Translations under genes and position numbers: made by a program | Shown here: positions 26,374-35,050 of the stretch, piece by piece | Position numbering within the stretch: position 1 is the first letter of the stretch | How the letters are laid out: each line of letters starts with the position of its first letter | DNA from: BHER01 sp051652245 | GTDB taxonomy: Bacteria; Bacillota_I; Bacilli_A; Culicoidibacterales; Culicoidibacteraceae | DNA length: 64,000 nucleotides | NCBI GenBank assembly: GCA_051652245.1 | Contig: JBOFTV010000045.1 | Location: 5,871-69,870 of the forward strand | Direction of reading: 5' to 3' | The notes under the pieces: generated by a model | Database searches by the model: none | Seen by the model: the letters and a program-made list of their open reading frames with translations, nothing else | Told to the model about the DNA's origin: nothing

Positions 26374-27804
26374 ATGTCGAAATCAATTAAATTTCCGGAG
26401 AATTTTTTATGGGGAGGTGCCGTTGCTGCCAATCAATGTGAGGGGGCCTATCTTACGGATGGAAAGGGTCTTTCCTTGGTGGATGTTATGCCAACTGTGG
26501 GTAATGGTCGCTGGGATGCGCTGGTTAATCCCAATCAAGCAATGAAAAAAGATTATGGTTTCTATCCTAGTCATGAATCAATTGATTTTTATCGCTATTA
26601 TAAGGAAGACGTTAAGATGTTTGCTGATATGGGATTTAAAGTCTTTAGAACATCAATTAGCTGGCCAAGAATTTTTCCCAATGGGGACGAGCTTGAACCA
26701 AATGAAGCAGGCCTGGAATTTTATGATGCGCTCTTTGCAGAATGTCGTAAATATGATATGGAATTATTGGTAACAATTAATCATTTTGATACGCCACTAG
26801 GACTTTATCACAAGGTTGGTGGCTGGAAGAGCCGGACAATGATTGATCATTATTTACGCTATTGTGAAGTACTATTTAAAAGGTATCGTAAGATTGTTAA
26901 ATATTGGATTACATTTAATGAGATTAATATGATTTTACACTTACCATTTTTTGGTGGATTAGATGTAACGGGTGAAGAGAAAAATCTGCAATTAAAATAT
27001 CAAGCGATTCACCATCAATTAGTTGCAAGTAGCCTTGCAACAAAAAGGGCACATGAAATAAACAAAGACTTCCAAATTGGTTGTATGATTGCTGGGGGGG
27101 CAACATACCCCTTAACATGTAATCCTCAAGATGTTTGGGAAACAATTGTAAGTGAGCGTGAGGGCTATTTCTTTGTTGATGTGCAAGCCAAGGGACAATA
27201 TCCAGGATATGGGAAACGCCTGTTTAAAGAACATAAAATAGTCCTTGAGATGGGGGAGGATGACTTAGACATCCTCAAACAATATCCAACTGACTTTATT
27301 GCATTTAGTTATTATTCAAGTCGAATTGCAACTGCAAGTAAAAAGGAGCAGACAACTGAAGGAAATGTCTTTGCATCGGTTAAAAACCCCCATCTTGAGG
27401 CTTCAGAATGGGGCTGGCAAATTGATCCATTAGGCCTTAGAATTACACTTAATCAGCTCTATGATCGTTATAATAAACCACTTTTCATTGTCGAAAATGG
27501 TTTAGGTGCGGTGGATACAATTGAGGCGGATGGGAGCATAAATGACCCTTATAGAATTGCTTATTTACGCGAACATATTCGTGAAATGGGTGAAGCAATT
27601 GAAGATGGTGTTGAACTAATTGGCTATACAACTTGGGGGTGCATTGACTTAATTAGTGCGGGGACAGGTGAAATGAAAAAGCGGTATGGCTTCATTTATG
27701 TTGATCGTAACAATGAGGGCGAAGGAACATTAAAAAGAACGCCAAAAGCATCATATCATTGGTACAAAAAAGTAATTGCAACACAAGGAACTGATTTAGA
27801 CTAA
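26374..27804 (+). CDS. 6-phospho-beta-glucosidase, GH1
   Basis: GH1 6-phospho-beta-glucosidases cleave PTS-imported 6-phospho-beta-glucosides in the cytoplasm, giving glucose-6-phosphate and an aglycone or sugar. The 476-residue protein has the acid/base TFNEIN and the nucleophile IVENGLGA, and the phosphate-binding loop EMKKRYGFIYVD marks a 6-phospho enzyme. The start MSKSIKFPENFLWGG is the family N terminus, with ribosome binding site GAGGAG. It belongs with the adjacent nagB-like gene under RAT 1 and with the EIIBC gene under RAT 2. Confidence 0.94.
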   Translation: MSKSIKFPENFLWGGAVAANQCEGAYLTDGKGLSLVDVMPTVGNGRWDALVNPNQAMKKDYGFYPSHESIDFYRYYKEDVKMFADMGFKVFRTSISWPRIFPNGDELEPNEAGLEFYDALFAECRKYDMELLVTINHFDTPLGLYHKVGGWKSRTMIDHYLRYCEVLFKRYRKIVKYWITFNEINMILHLPFFGGLDVTGEEKNLQLKYQAIHHQLVASSLATKRAHEINKDFQIGCMIAGGATYPLTCNPQDVWETIVSEREGYFFVDVQAKGQYPGYGKRLFKEHKIVLEMGEDDLDILKQYPTDFIAFSYYSSRIATASKKEQTTEGNVFASVKNPHLEASEWGWQIDPLGLRITLNQLYDRYNKPLFIVENGLGAVDTIEADGSINDPYRIAYLREHIREMGEAIEDGVELIGYTTWGCIDLISAGTGEMKKRYGFIYVDRNNEGEGTLKRTPKASYHWYKKVIATQGTDLD

Positions 27805-27836
27805 TAAAAATAGTAGACAATAAGCTAAAGATAAGC

Positions 27837-27872
27837 GACTTTTGAATGTGAAATCATTTAAAGGTCTTTTAT
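27837..27872 (+). terminator. Terminator after the GH1 gene
   Basis: GACTTTTGAATG pairs fully (two G:U) with CATTTAAAGGTC around TGAAAT, followed by a T-rich run. Confidence 0.75.
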
Positions 27873-28007
27873 TGTTTGCAAAATGATAATGCTATGGTAG
27901 AATAGAGGAAATAGATTATTAGATGTATAAATAGGGAATAAGGCTAAGTAGTAACCCAAAGTTCATCAAGTCAACAATAATCATTACAGGAGATAGGAGA
28001 AAAACAA

Positions 28008-28967
28008 ATGAGACAAATTGGAAAACTAGCAATAGTAATCATGACTTCAATATTACTATTGGGTGGATGCCTACCAGCAGCTAAAAATCAGCAGCTAAGA
28101 ACAATAGGTGTTTTACAGCTCGTAACCCACCCATCTCTAGACGTAATCTATCAAGGTTTTGTCGAAGAACTTGCTAAAAATGACTATATTGATGGTGAAA
28201 CAATTAAAATTGTCTATCAAAATGCTCAAAATGATCAAGCAAATTTAAAAAGTATGAGTGAAAAGCTGGTCAAAGAAAGTGAATTGATTTTTAGCATTGC
28301 AACACCTGCATCACAAGCAGTAGCAGCACAAACAAAAACGAAGCCGCTCATAATTGGCGGTATATCTGATCCAATTGGTGCAGGTCTGGTCACTAGCCTT
28401 GAACATCCTGGAGGGAATATTACTGGTGTCAAACATGAGACCCCAGTTGAAAAACAAATCCAACTACTGAGCCAAATTACGCCAAAGATGAAGACAATTG
28501 GTTTTATCTACAATGCAGCAGAAACAAACTCAACCTCCCAAATTAAAAGGGCAGAATTAGAAGCCCAAAAATTAGGACTAAAGGTCGAAAAAACAGCAGT
28601 ATCTTCAACAAATGAAGTTCAACAAGCAATTCTAAGCCTTGCTAATAAAGTGGATGGTATCTACATTCCCAACGATAATACGCTAGCTGCCAGCATGGAA
28701 ACCGTGAAAAACGTCGTGGAAGCAACAAAAACACCACTAGTTGCTGCAGCTATTGCAGATACAAAAATAGCAGGTGTTGCAACAATTGGTATTGATGACA
28801 AGCAAATGGGTGTTGAGGCTGCAAAGCAGGCAATCGAAATCCTTGAGGGGCGAAAACAGCCAGGAGAAATACCAATTGCAATTGTTGATGAAACCGCGTT
28901 AATTATCAATGAAGAAATGGCAATAAAGCAAGGAATTAACACAGCAACGTTAAAAGAGTTACAATAA
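28008..28967 (+). CDS. ABC transporter substrate-binding lipoprotein (TrpX-like family)
   Basis: The 319-residue protein starts with a lipoprotein signal (lipobox LLGGC, Cys at about 21). It is followed by a periplasmic-binding fold of the ABC_sub_bind/TrpX family (IGVLQLVTHPSLD, GFVEELAKNDY, GISDPIGAGLV, GVKHETPVEKQ, VDGIYIPNDNTLA, VATIGIDDKQMG). Members bind amino acids such as tryptophan or aromatic ligands; the ligand here is unknown. No permease or ATPase gene is present, so it must work with a transporter encoded elsewhere. It has its own promoter (TTGCAA 16 nt before TAGAAT, about 27876-27903). It sits oddly inside a beta-glucoside locus, between two RAT elements. Confidence 0.88.
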   Translation: MRQIGKLAIVIMTSILLLGGCLPAAKNQQLRTIGVLQLVTHPSLDVIYQGFVEELAKNDYIDGETIKIVYQNAQNDQANLKSMSEKLVKESELIFSIATPASQAVAAQTKTKPLIIGGISDPIGAGLVTSLEHPGGNITGVKHETPVEKQIQLLSQITPKMKTIGFIYNAAETNSTSQIKRAELEAQKLGLKVEKTAVSSTNEVQQAILSLANKVDGIYIPNDNTLAASMETVKNVVEATKTPLVAAAIADTKIAGVATIGIDDKQMGVEAAKQAIEILEGRKQPGEIPIAIVDETALIINEEMAIKQGINTATLKELQ

Positions 28968-28970
28968 TTC

Positions 28971-28999
28971 TTGCAACCGGTTTCATTCCATGATATACT
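28971..28999 (+). promoter_or_regulatory. Promoter with cre-like site for the EIIBC gene
   Basis: TTGCAA (28971-28976) and TATACT (28994-28999) are spaced by 17 nt. TGCAACCGGTTTCA (28972-28985) fits the loose cre consensus TGNAANCGNNNNCA over the -35. Confidence 0.7.
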
Positions 29000-29013
29000 T
29001 TATTCGTAATTAA

Positions 29014-29043
29014 GGATTGTTACCTATATTTAGGGCAAAACCT
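29014..29043 (+). promoter_or_regulatory. RAT antiterminator site 2
   Basis: GGATTGTTACC...TTTAGGGCAAAACC closely matches the LicT-type RAT. It lies in the leader of the EIIBC mRNA. Confidence 0.88.
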
Positions 29044-29088
29044 AGTCAACAGCTACTATCAAGTAGCTGTTTGGCTAGGTTTTTTTTA
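29037..29088 (+). terminator. RAT-overlapping terminator 2
   Basis: AAAACCTAG and CTAGGTTTT close a long stem that also contains AACAGCTACT/AGTAGCTGTT, followed by eight T residues. It overlaps the end of RAT 2. Confidence 0.88.
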
Positions 29089-29121
29089 GTAAAATAGGGA
29101 CAATAAGGAAGGAGCTTTCAA

Positions 29122-30525
29122 ATGAAATATGAAGCATTGGCAAAAGCTATTTTAGCAAAAGTAGGAGGTAGAGACAACATTTATTCCATTGTCCACTGTA
29201 TGACAAGGCTAAGATTTAAGCTAAAAGACGAAAAAAAAGCTCAAACAGAAGCAATCAAAGTAATCAAAGGTGTAGTTACAGTTGTTCAAGGTGGTGGGCA
29301 ATATCAAGTTGTTATAGGAAATCATGTAGCGGATGTATATGATGATATCTTAATGTTAAGTGGTATTAGTGGAGAGGGGCTAGTAAGTAATAATGAAATT
29401 TCCCCCAAAATGAAGCCATTTGATGCATTCGTCGACATCGTATCGGGAATTTTTCAACCAATTTTAGGCTTAATGGCTGGAAGTGGGATGATCAAAGGAC
29501 TACTTGCCCTCTGTACAACATTTGGTCTGCTCCAGACAACAGATGGGACATATCAACTTTTATATGCGGCAGGAGATGCATTTTTCTACTTCATGCCAAT
29601 TATGTTAGGCTACACAGCCAGTAAGAAATTTGGGGGGAATACCTTTATTGGAATGGCAATTGGTGCCTCGCTATTGTATCCAGCAATAGGTGGCTTAGGA
29701 AAAGGCGATCCCTTGTATGTATTATTTGAGGGAACAATTATACAATCACCCGTGCATATTACCTTTTTAGGCATCCCCGTTATCCTAATGAATTACGGGT
29801 CATCAGTAATTCCAATTATTCTAGCAACATTTGTTTCCGCTAAACTAGAAAAAGTCGTCCGTAAATTTACACCAGACGTGGTAAAGCTATTCCTTGTTTC
29901 AATGATCACACTAGGAATAATGGTACCACTAACATTTATTGTCATCGGTCCAATTGCAACATGGGCAGGTAGCTTACTTGGCGCAGTATCTTTGTGGTTA
30001 TATGAATCAAGCCCGATTGTTTATGGAATCTTTATGGGTGGTTTTTGGCAAGTATTTGTTATGTTTGGTTTACATTGGGGACTTATCCCCCTTTATATCA
30101 ACAACATCGCAACATTAGGATATGACCCAATTTTAGTCCCAGTTCTTGGGGCATCATTTGCCCAAATTGGTGCAGTGCTTGCAGTCGTGTTAAAGGTGAA
30201 AAACATCGAAGAAAAAGGCCTAGGAATATCGGCCTTTATTACAGGAATTTTCGGTATAACAGAACCGGCAATTTATGGTGTCACATTACCAAGGGTTAAA
30301 CCATTTGTTTTTAGTTGTATTGCAGCAGCAGCAGGGGGAGCGGTTGTAGGAGCAAGCGGAACGCTTACTTATACAATGGCAGGCCTAGGAATATTTTCAC
30401 TACCGGGTGTTATTAACCCCAAGGGGATTGACTTTGGTTTCTATGGGGCAGTCATTTCAATGATTGTAGCCTTTGTGCTCGGTTTCCTCCTGACAACATT
30501 CTTCTACAAAGAAAAAGCAGAATAA
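29122..30525 (+). CDS. PTS beta-glucoside-family EIIBC permease
   Basis: This membrane permease imports and phosphorylates a beta-glucoside-type sugar. The 467 residues hold an N-terminal EIIB domain (about 1-85) with the phosphocysteine in VHCMTRLRF and a EIIC domain (about 105-460) with many membrane helices and the loop FGITEPAIYGVTLP typical of the Glc/beta-glucoside superfamily. A C-terminal EIIA domain, present in BglP, is missing, so phosphate must come from a separate EIIA. The ribosome binding site is AAGGAAGGAG. Control by RAT 2 and a cre-like site, with GH1 upstream, points to aryl-beta-glucosides or disaccharides. Confidence 0.93.
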   Translation: MKYEALAKAILAKVGGRDNIYSIVHCMTRLRFKLKDEKKAQTEAIKVIKGVVTVVQGGGQYQVVIGNHVADVYDDILMLSGISGEGLVSNNEISPKMKPFDAFVDIVSGIFQPILGLMAGSGMIKGLLALCTTFGLLQTTDGTYQLLYAAGDAFFYFMPIMLGYTASKKFGGNTFIGMAIGASLLYPAIGGLGKGDPLYVLFEGTIIQSPVHITFLGIPVILMNYGSSVIPIILATFVSAKLEKVVRKFTPDVVKLFLVSMITLGIMVPLTFIVIGPIATWAGSLLGAVSLWLYESSPIVYGIFMGGFWQVFVMFGLHWGLIPLYINNIATLGYDPILVPVLGASFAQIGAVLAVVLKVKNIEEKGLGISAFITGIFGITEPAIYGVTLPRVKPFVFSCIAAAAGGAVVGASGTLTYTMAGLGIFSLPGVINPKGIDFGFYGAVISMIVAFVLGFLLTTFFYKEKAE

Positions 30526-30535
30526 AGCGAAACTT

Positions 30536-30564
30536 AAGGTTGTACAGCAAAACAACCTTTTTTT
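30536..30564 (+). terminator. Terminator of the EIIBC gene
   Basis: AAGGTTGT pairs with ACAACCTT and is followed by a T-run. Confidence 0.75.
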
Positions 30565-30634
30565 CATTTTTAGAAAAAAAAGGCGGCCAACTTGTGATAA
30601 AATGGATAAAATACAGATAGAGGAGTAATAAAAA

Positions 30635-31312
30635 ATGAAAACGATTGAATTATATTTTATGAGACACGGTCAAACAATTTTTAATGCAACAAGCAAAGTC
30701 CAAGGGTGGTCGGATTCTTTTCTGACGGAAGAAGGTGAAAATATTGTTAGGCTATCAGCACAAGGACTAAAAAGAAATGACATGAAGTTTGATTACTTAT
30801 TTAGTAGCGATAGTGGGCGGACACAGCAGACAAGCAGAATAGTCCTAGAACAATATGACGATCAGAATCTTGAAATAACCCTAGAATCAAAGTTACGGGA
30901 GTTTAATTTTGGTATTTTTGAAGGTGGCGATGAGGGAGAACTGCGCAGACAAATACTAGAAGAATTTAACATAGATGAAGAAACCTTTTATAATGATCCA
31001 CAAAGTATGGTGAAGATGACAAATTTTATTGCCAAAGTTTGTTGCCAAAATGGTGAATCGAAGAAGTATGGTACAATTGAAAATGATGATGAGTATAGAC
31101 GACGCTTAAAAATGGCTATTGCGGCAATAATTCAAAAACTTGAGCAAACAAATAGTCAGAGGGCCTTAATTGTTGCTCACGGATTATCAATTAATACAAT
31201 TGCTAGAATACTAGTGCCGGGCATTAAAATAGCCAAAGGTGGAATTGCTAATGCGTCGATTACAAAAGTTAGCTACAGGGAGGGTGATATTAGTCATTTT
31301 AACCGTGGTTAG
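30635..31312 (+). CDS. Histidine phosphatase family protein (PGM-like)
   Basis: This 225-residue protein has the RHG motif FMRHGQTIFN with the catalytic His, the FSSDSGRTQQT phosphate-binding region, LREFNFGIFEGG with the general-acid Glu, and the second His in ALIVAHGLSINT. This is the branch-1 histidine phosphatase superfamily, which includes cofactor-dependent phosphoglycerate mutases and many phosphatases. The spacing and insert (about 100-150) are those of generic phosphatases rather than GpmA, so the substrate is unknown. The ribosome binding site is GAGGAG. Its stop codon lies inside the CIRCE element of the next gene. Confidence 0.88.
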   Translation: MKTIELYFMRHGQTIFNATSKVQGWSDSFLTEEGENIVRLSAQGLKRNDMKFDYLFSSDSGRTQQTSRIVLEQYDDQNLEITLESKLREFNFGIFEGGDEGELRRQILEEFNIDEETFYNDPQSMVKMTNFIAKVCCQNGESKKYGTIENDDEYRRRLKMAIAAIIQKLEQTNSQRALIVAHGLSINTIARILVPGIKIAKGGIANASITKVSYREGDISHFNRG

Positions 31313-31335
31313 CACTCTTGTTTAAAAAGTGCTAA
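31309..31335 (+). promoter_or_regulatory. CIRCE operator (HrcA binding site) of htpG
   Basis: TTAGCACTC-N9-AAGTGCTAA matches the CIRCE consensus (TTAGCACTC-N9-GAGTGCTAA) with one mismatch. The first arm includes the TAG stop of the upstream gene, and the promoter follows 8 nt later. Confidence 0.92.
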
Positions 31336-31343
31336 AAAAGTCT

Positions 31344-31371
31344 TTGTCTTTTCTCCTATTTGTAGTAAAAT
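31344..31371 (+). promoter_or_regulatory. Promoter of htpG
   Basis: TTGTCT (31344-31349) and TAAAAT (31366-31371) are spaced by 16 nt, just past the CIRCE element, so HrcA should block polymerase entry. Confidence 0.65.
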
Positions 31372-31432
31372 AGAAATATAACAGATAAAATTCTGTTAAG
31401 ATAATTAAAGACAAAGAAAAGAGTGAGAATAA

Positions 31433-33343
31433 ATGAAAAAGACAAAGAAATTTAAAGCCGAGTCGAAACAGTTATTGGAGTTAATGATTCATTCAATTTA
31501 CTCTAATAAAGAAATATTTTTAAGAGAATTAATAAGCAATGCTAGTGATGCATTGGACAAACGTCATTTTTATTCACTTCAAAATGAAGCGTTTACCTAT
31601 GATGAATTGAAAATTGCGATTCATGTGGATACAAGTAATAGAACAATTACGTTGGAAGATACGGGAATTGGGATGTCAGAAGAAGACTTAAATAATAACT
31701 TAGGCGTGATTGCTCATTCAGGTTCAAAAGAATTTGCGCAACAATTAGCAGAAGAAGACCAGAGTAACCCTGCTGATATTATCGGTCAATTTGGTGTTGG
31801 TTTTTATTCAAGTTTTATTGTAGCAGATAAAGTAACAGTTCATACAAAAACAGTAGGGACAGAGGGCTTAATTTGGACATCAACAGGTGAAGAATCTTAC
31901 ACAATTGATGCCAAAAATAAAGCGGAAATTGGAACCGCTATTACCTTGCATATTCGTGAGGGTGAAGTTTATGATGAGTTTTTAGTTACAGCCGGAATTC
32001 AAGGTCTGGTAAAGAAATATTCTGATTATATTAAATACCCAATCTATATGGACGTTACACGCCAAGAACCAGAACTAGATGCTGATGGTGAAGTTATTGA
32101 AGGCAAATATAAAGCGGTAGTAGCGCATGAAATTGTCAATTCACAAGTAGCAATCTGGAAACGTGATAAAAAGGATGTAACAAAGGAAGAATATGAGAGC
32201 TTCTACATGTCAGAGTTTCATGAATATCAAAAACCACTACATGTGATTCATAGTGCTGTTGAAGGTCAATTTAGTTATCATGCGCTATTGTTTATCCCAA
32301 CAGCTAAAAGTTATGATTTCTATCAGCCATCATTTCAAAAAGGCTTAGAACTATTTTCAAAAGGCGTACTCATTGAAGAAAAATGTGAGGGGCTTATTAG
32401 TGATGCATTCCGATTTGTCCGGGGATTAGTTGACAGTGCTGATATTTCGTTAAATATCTCGCGTGAAATGCTCCAACAAGACACACAAGTAGAGAAAATT
32501 GCTAAAAGTTTAGAAACAAAAATTAAAAATGAGTTAGCAAAAATGCAGAAGAAAGATCGCTTAAAGTATAATGATTTCTACAAAGAATTCGGGATGCAGT
32601 TGATGTATGGTCTGTATGATAATTACGGTGCTAAAAAGGATCTGCTTAAAGATTTAATTATGTTTAAAACATCTAAATCGGAAGAATTCGTGACACTTAA
32701 AGAGTATGTTCAACGGATGAAAGAAGACCAAAAGTCAATCTATTTTGCTGTGGGTGAATCAACTGAACAAATTTCTAAGCTCCCACAAATGGAGCAAATT
32801 TTAGAACAAGATATTGAAGTACTATACTTTTTAAACGATGTTGATGAATTTGCTATCAAAGTCTTAACAAAATATGAAGACAAAGAATTCCAATCAATTA
32901 CGCAAGGTAATTTCGACTTTTCAAGCGATGAGCAGAAGAAGGAATTAGACGAAAAACAAGTAGAGAATAAAAACTTGCTTGAGAAAATCCAAGAAGAATT
33001 AAAAGGAAGCGTCGACGAAGTAAGATTAACATCACGACTTAAAAATAGCGCTGTTTGCCTTGTAGGTGGTGAAGGACTCTCATTAGAGATGGAAAAGATT
33101 TTACAAGCAATGCCAGATGGTGGTGCAAATATGGGAATGAAAGCGCAAAAGATTTTAGAAATAAATCCAGAGCACGCCCTGTTTAAAGCCTTAGAAACAG
33201 TATTAGCTCAGGAGGAGGATAAATTGTCATTATATGCTAATTTATTATATCAGCAAGCGTTATTAATTGAAGGTCTACCATTGGCAGACCCAGTTGCTTA
33301 TGCCAATCAAATGTCTGAATTGATGATTGCAGCAGTTAAATAA
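31433..33343 (+). CDS. htpG: Hsp90 chaperone HtpG
   Basis: HtpG is the bacterial Hsp90, a cytoplasmic ATP-dependent dimeric chaperone. The 636 residues show the GHKL ATPase domain (about 1-215; IYSNKEIFLRELISNASDA, DTGIGMS, GQFGVGFYSSF), the middle domain, and the C-terminal dimer domain ending MSELMIAAVK. In Bacillus subtilis htpG is not CIRCE-controlled, but here a CIRCE site sits at its promoter, so HrcA regulation is predicted. The promoter and CIRCE site make it a single-gene unit ending in a terminator at 33348. Confidence 0.97.
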   Translation: MKKTKKFKAESKQLLELMIHSIYSNKEIFLRELISNASDALDKRHFYSLQNEAFTYDELKIAIHVDTSNRTITLEDTGIGMSEEDLNNNLGVIAHSGSKEFAQQLAEEDQSNPADIIGQFGVGFYSSFIVADKVTVHTKTVGTEGLIWTSTGEESYTIDAKNKAEIGTAITLHIREGEVYDEFLVTAGIQGLVKKYSDYIKYPIYMDVTRQEPELDADGEVIEGKYKAVVAHEIVNSQVAIWKRDKKDVTKEEYESFYMSEFHEYQKPLHVIHSAVEGQFSYHALLFIPTAKSYDFYQPSFQKGLELFSKGVLIEEKCEGLISDAFRFVRGLVDSADISLNISREMLQQDTQVEKIAKSLETKIKNELAKMQKKDRLKYNDFYKEFGMQLMYGLYDNYGAKKDLLKDLIMFKTSKSEEFVTLKEYVQRMKEDQKSIYFAVGESTEQISKLPQMEQILEQDIEVLYFLNDVDEFAIKVLTKYEDKEFQSITQGNFDFSSDEQKKELDEKQVENKNLLEKIQEELKGSVDEVRLTSRLKNSAVCLVGGEGLSLEMEKILQAMPDGGANMGMKAQKILEINPEHALFKALETVLAQEEDKLSLYANLLYQQALLIEGLPLADPVAYANQMSELMIAAVK

Positions 33344-33347
33344 TAAG

Positions 33348-33389
33348 AAAAAGACCTCTTGAACATAATAGTTCAGGAGGTCTTTTTTT
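33348..33389. terminator. Bidirectional terminator between htpG and ptsG
   Basis: AAAAAGACCTCTTGAAC and GTTCAGGAGGTCTTTTT form a stem of 15 or so pairs (one G:T) around ATAATA, with T-runs on both strands. Confidence 0.9.
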
Positions 33390-33403
33390 CATGATAAAAC
33401 TTC

Positions 33404-34993
33404 TTAGTCAATACCTAGGTAGGCATCAACAGCAGCTTTAATATTAGTAACTTTTGGTCCGTAGATAATTTGAACACCGGTACCAGATTTAACAACACCA
33501 AGTGATCCAGACTGTTCTAAAAGTGACTCGTTAAGTTTTGTGTTATCAACAATTGAAACACGAAGACGTGTGATACAATTATCAACATTAACAATATTTT
33601 CTGCTCCTCCAAGACCATCAACAATTAGTTTTGCAATATTTTCGTCTTGGTTTTTCTCGTTGTAGTCAGCGCGCGTATATAATTTTACATCTTCATCATC
33701 ATCTTCCCGTCCAGGTGTTGCAAAATTGAATTTTGTAATGAGGAAACGGAAGAGGAAGTAGTAAATTGGAACATAAGCCAATCCGACAATAATAATCCAA
33801 ATATAATTTGTTTTGGCATTACCTTGTAAAATCCCAAACAAAAAGAAATCAATGAATCCACCTGAAAATGTCTGACCAACACCAACACTAAACATATGCA
33901 TCAGCATAAATGATAATCCGGCAAGTAGTGCATGAACTACATAAAGTACTGGTGCAACAAATAAGAACGTAAATTCTAGAGGCTCAGTAATTCCGGTTAA
34001 AAATGCGGTCACAGCAGCAGAAAATAGTAAGCCACCAACAACTTTACGTTTTTCAATTTTTGCTGTATGGTACATTGCAAGTGCAGCAGCTGGTAGACCA
34101 AACATCATCACAGGAAATTTTCCAGCAAGATATTTTGTTGCTTCAGGATCAAATGATGTTGTTGTCGGACAAGCAAGTTGAGCAAAGAAAATATTTTGTC
34201 CCCCCTCAATTGTTTTACCACAAACTTCTAATGTTCCACCTAGTGATGTTTGCCAAAACGGTAGATAGAAGACATGATGTAACCCAAAAGGAATTAATGA
34301 GCGCTCAATTAAACCATAGAAGAACGTTCCAATATAGCCTGCTGAATTAATTAAATCACTCAATGCTGCAATCCCACTTTGAACAAAAGGCCAAACAAAG
34401 AACGCCGCAATCCCAACCAATAAATAAGTAAATGCTGTAATAATTGGGACAAATCGTGTGCCTGAAAAGAAGGCAAGAACATCTGGAAGTTTGATATTGT
34501 AAAATTTATTTGTTAAGCTCCCAACACCAAGACCAACAATAATTCCGCCAAAAACGCCCATATTAAGGGTCAGAATTCCAACGGTAGTGGTTGTTGCACC
34601 ATTTGCAACATGACTTGCAAGAGCACCATCAACAACCCAACCATTAATTTGCATCATTGAATTAATTGTGGCATGCATAATAAAGAAGCCAACAGCACCA
34701 GAAAGTGCAGCAGTTGCTTTTTCTTTATTTGCCATTGCCAGTGCAACCGCAATCGCAAATAAAATCGGTAAATTACCAAAAACGATATCTCCTGCTGCTT
34801 TCATTACAAGCAATAGGCTATTTAATAATGTTCCAGCACCCAAAACAGCACTAAGATTATAAGTAGTAATAACTGTCTCATTTGTAAATGATGCACCGAT
34901 ACCTAAAAATAAACCGGCAACGGGTAGTAGGGCAATAGGTAACATAAAGGCCTTACCTATACGTTGTAATACGCCAAAAACTTGATCTTTCAT
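33404..34993 (-). CDS. ptsG: PTS glucose-type EIICB permease
   Basis: This permease imports a glucose-type sugar and phosphorylates it. The 529 residues have an EIIC domain first (about 1-430, with AFMLPIALLPVAG and the TGITEPLEFTFLF loop) and a C-terminal EIIB domain (about 450-529) with the phosphocysteine in VDNCITRLRVS. An EIIA domain, present in B. subtilis PtsG, is missing. The ATG follows TGGAGGA; a TTG five codons earlier would use that ribosome binding site as coding. It is 57 nt downstream of a GlcT-like gene, as in the Bacillus glcT-ptsG pair. Maltose or N-acetylglucosamine specificity remains possible. Confidence 0.88.
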   Translation of the reverse strand: MKDQVFGVLQRIGKAFMLPIALLPVAGLFLGIGASFTNETVITTYNLSAVLGAGTLLNSLLLVMKAAGDIVFGNLPILFAIAVALAMANKEKATAALSGAVGFFIMHATINSMMQINGWVVDGALASHVANGATTTTVGILTLNMGVFGGIIVGLGVGSLTNKFYNIKLPDVLAFFSGTRFVPIITAFTYLLVGIAAFFVWPFVQSGIAALSDLINSAGYIGTFFYGLIERSLIPFGLHHVFYLPFWQTSLGGTLEVCGKTIEGGQNIFFAQLACPTTTSFDPEATKYLAGKFPVMMFGLPAAALAMYHTAKIEKRKVVGGLLFSAAVTAFLTGITEPLEFTFLFVAPVLYVVHALLAGLSFMLMHMFSVGVGQTFSGGFIDFFLFGILQGNAKTNYIWIIIVGLAYVPIYYFLFRFLITKFNFATPGREDDDEDVKLYTRADYNEKNQDENIAKLIVDGLGGAENIVNVDNCITRLRVSIVDNTKLNESLLEQSGSLGVVKSGTGVQIIYGPKVTNIKAAVDAYLGID

Positions 34994-35050
34994 AAAAGAT
35001 TCCTCCAAAAATAAATGTACGATGCCTACTTAAAGTCACATGCCTGTTAT

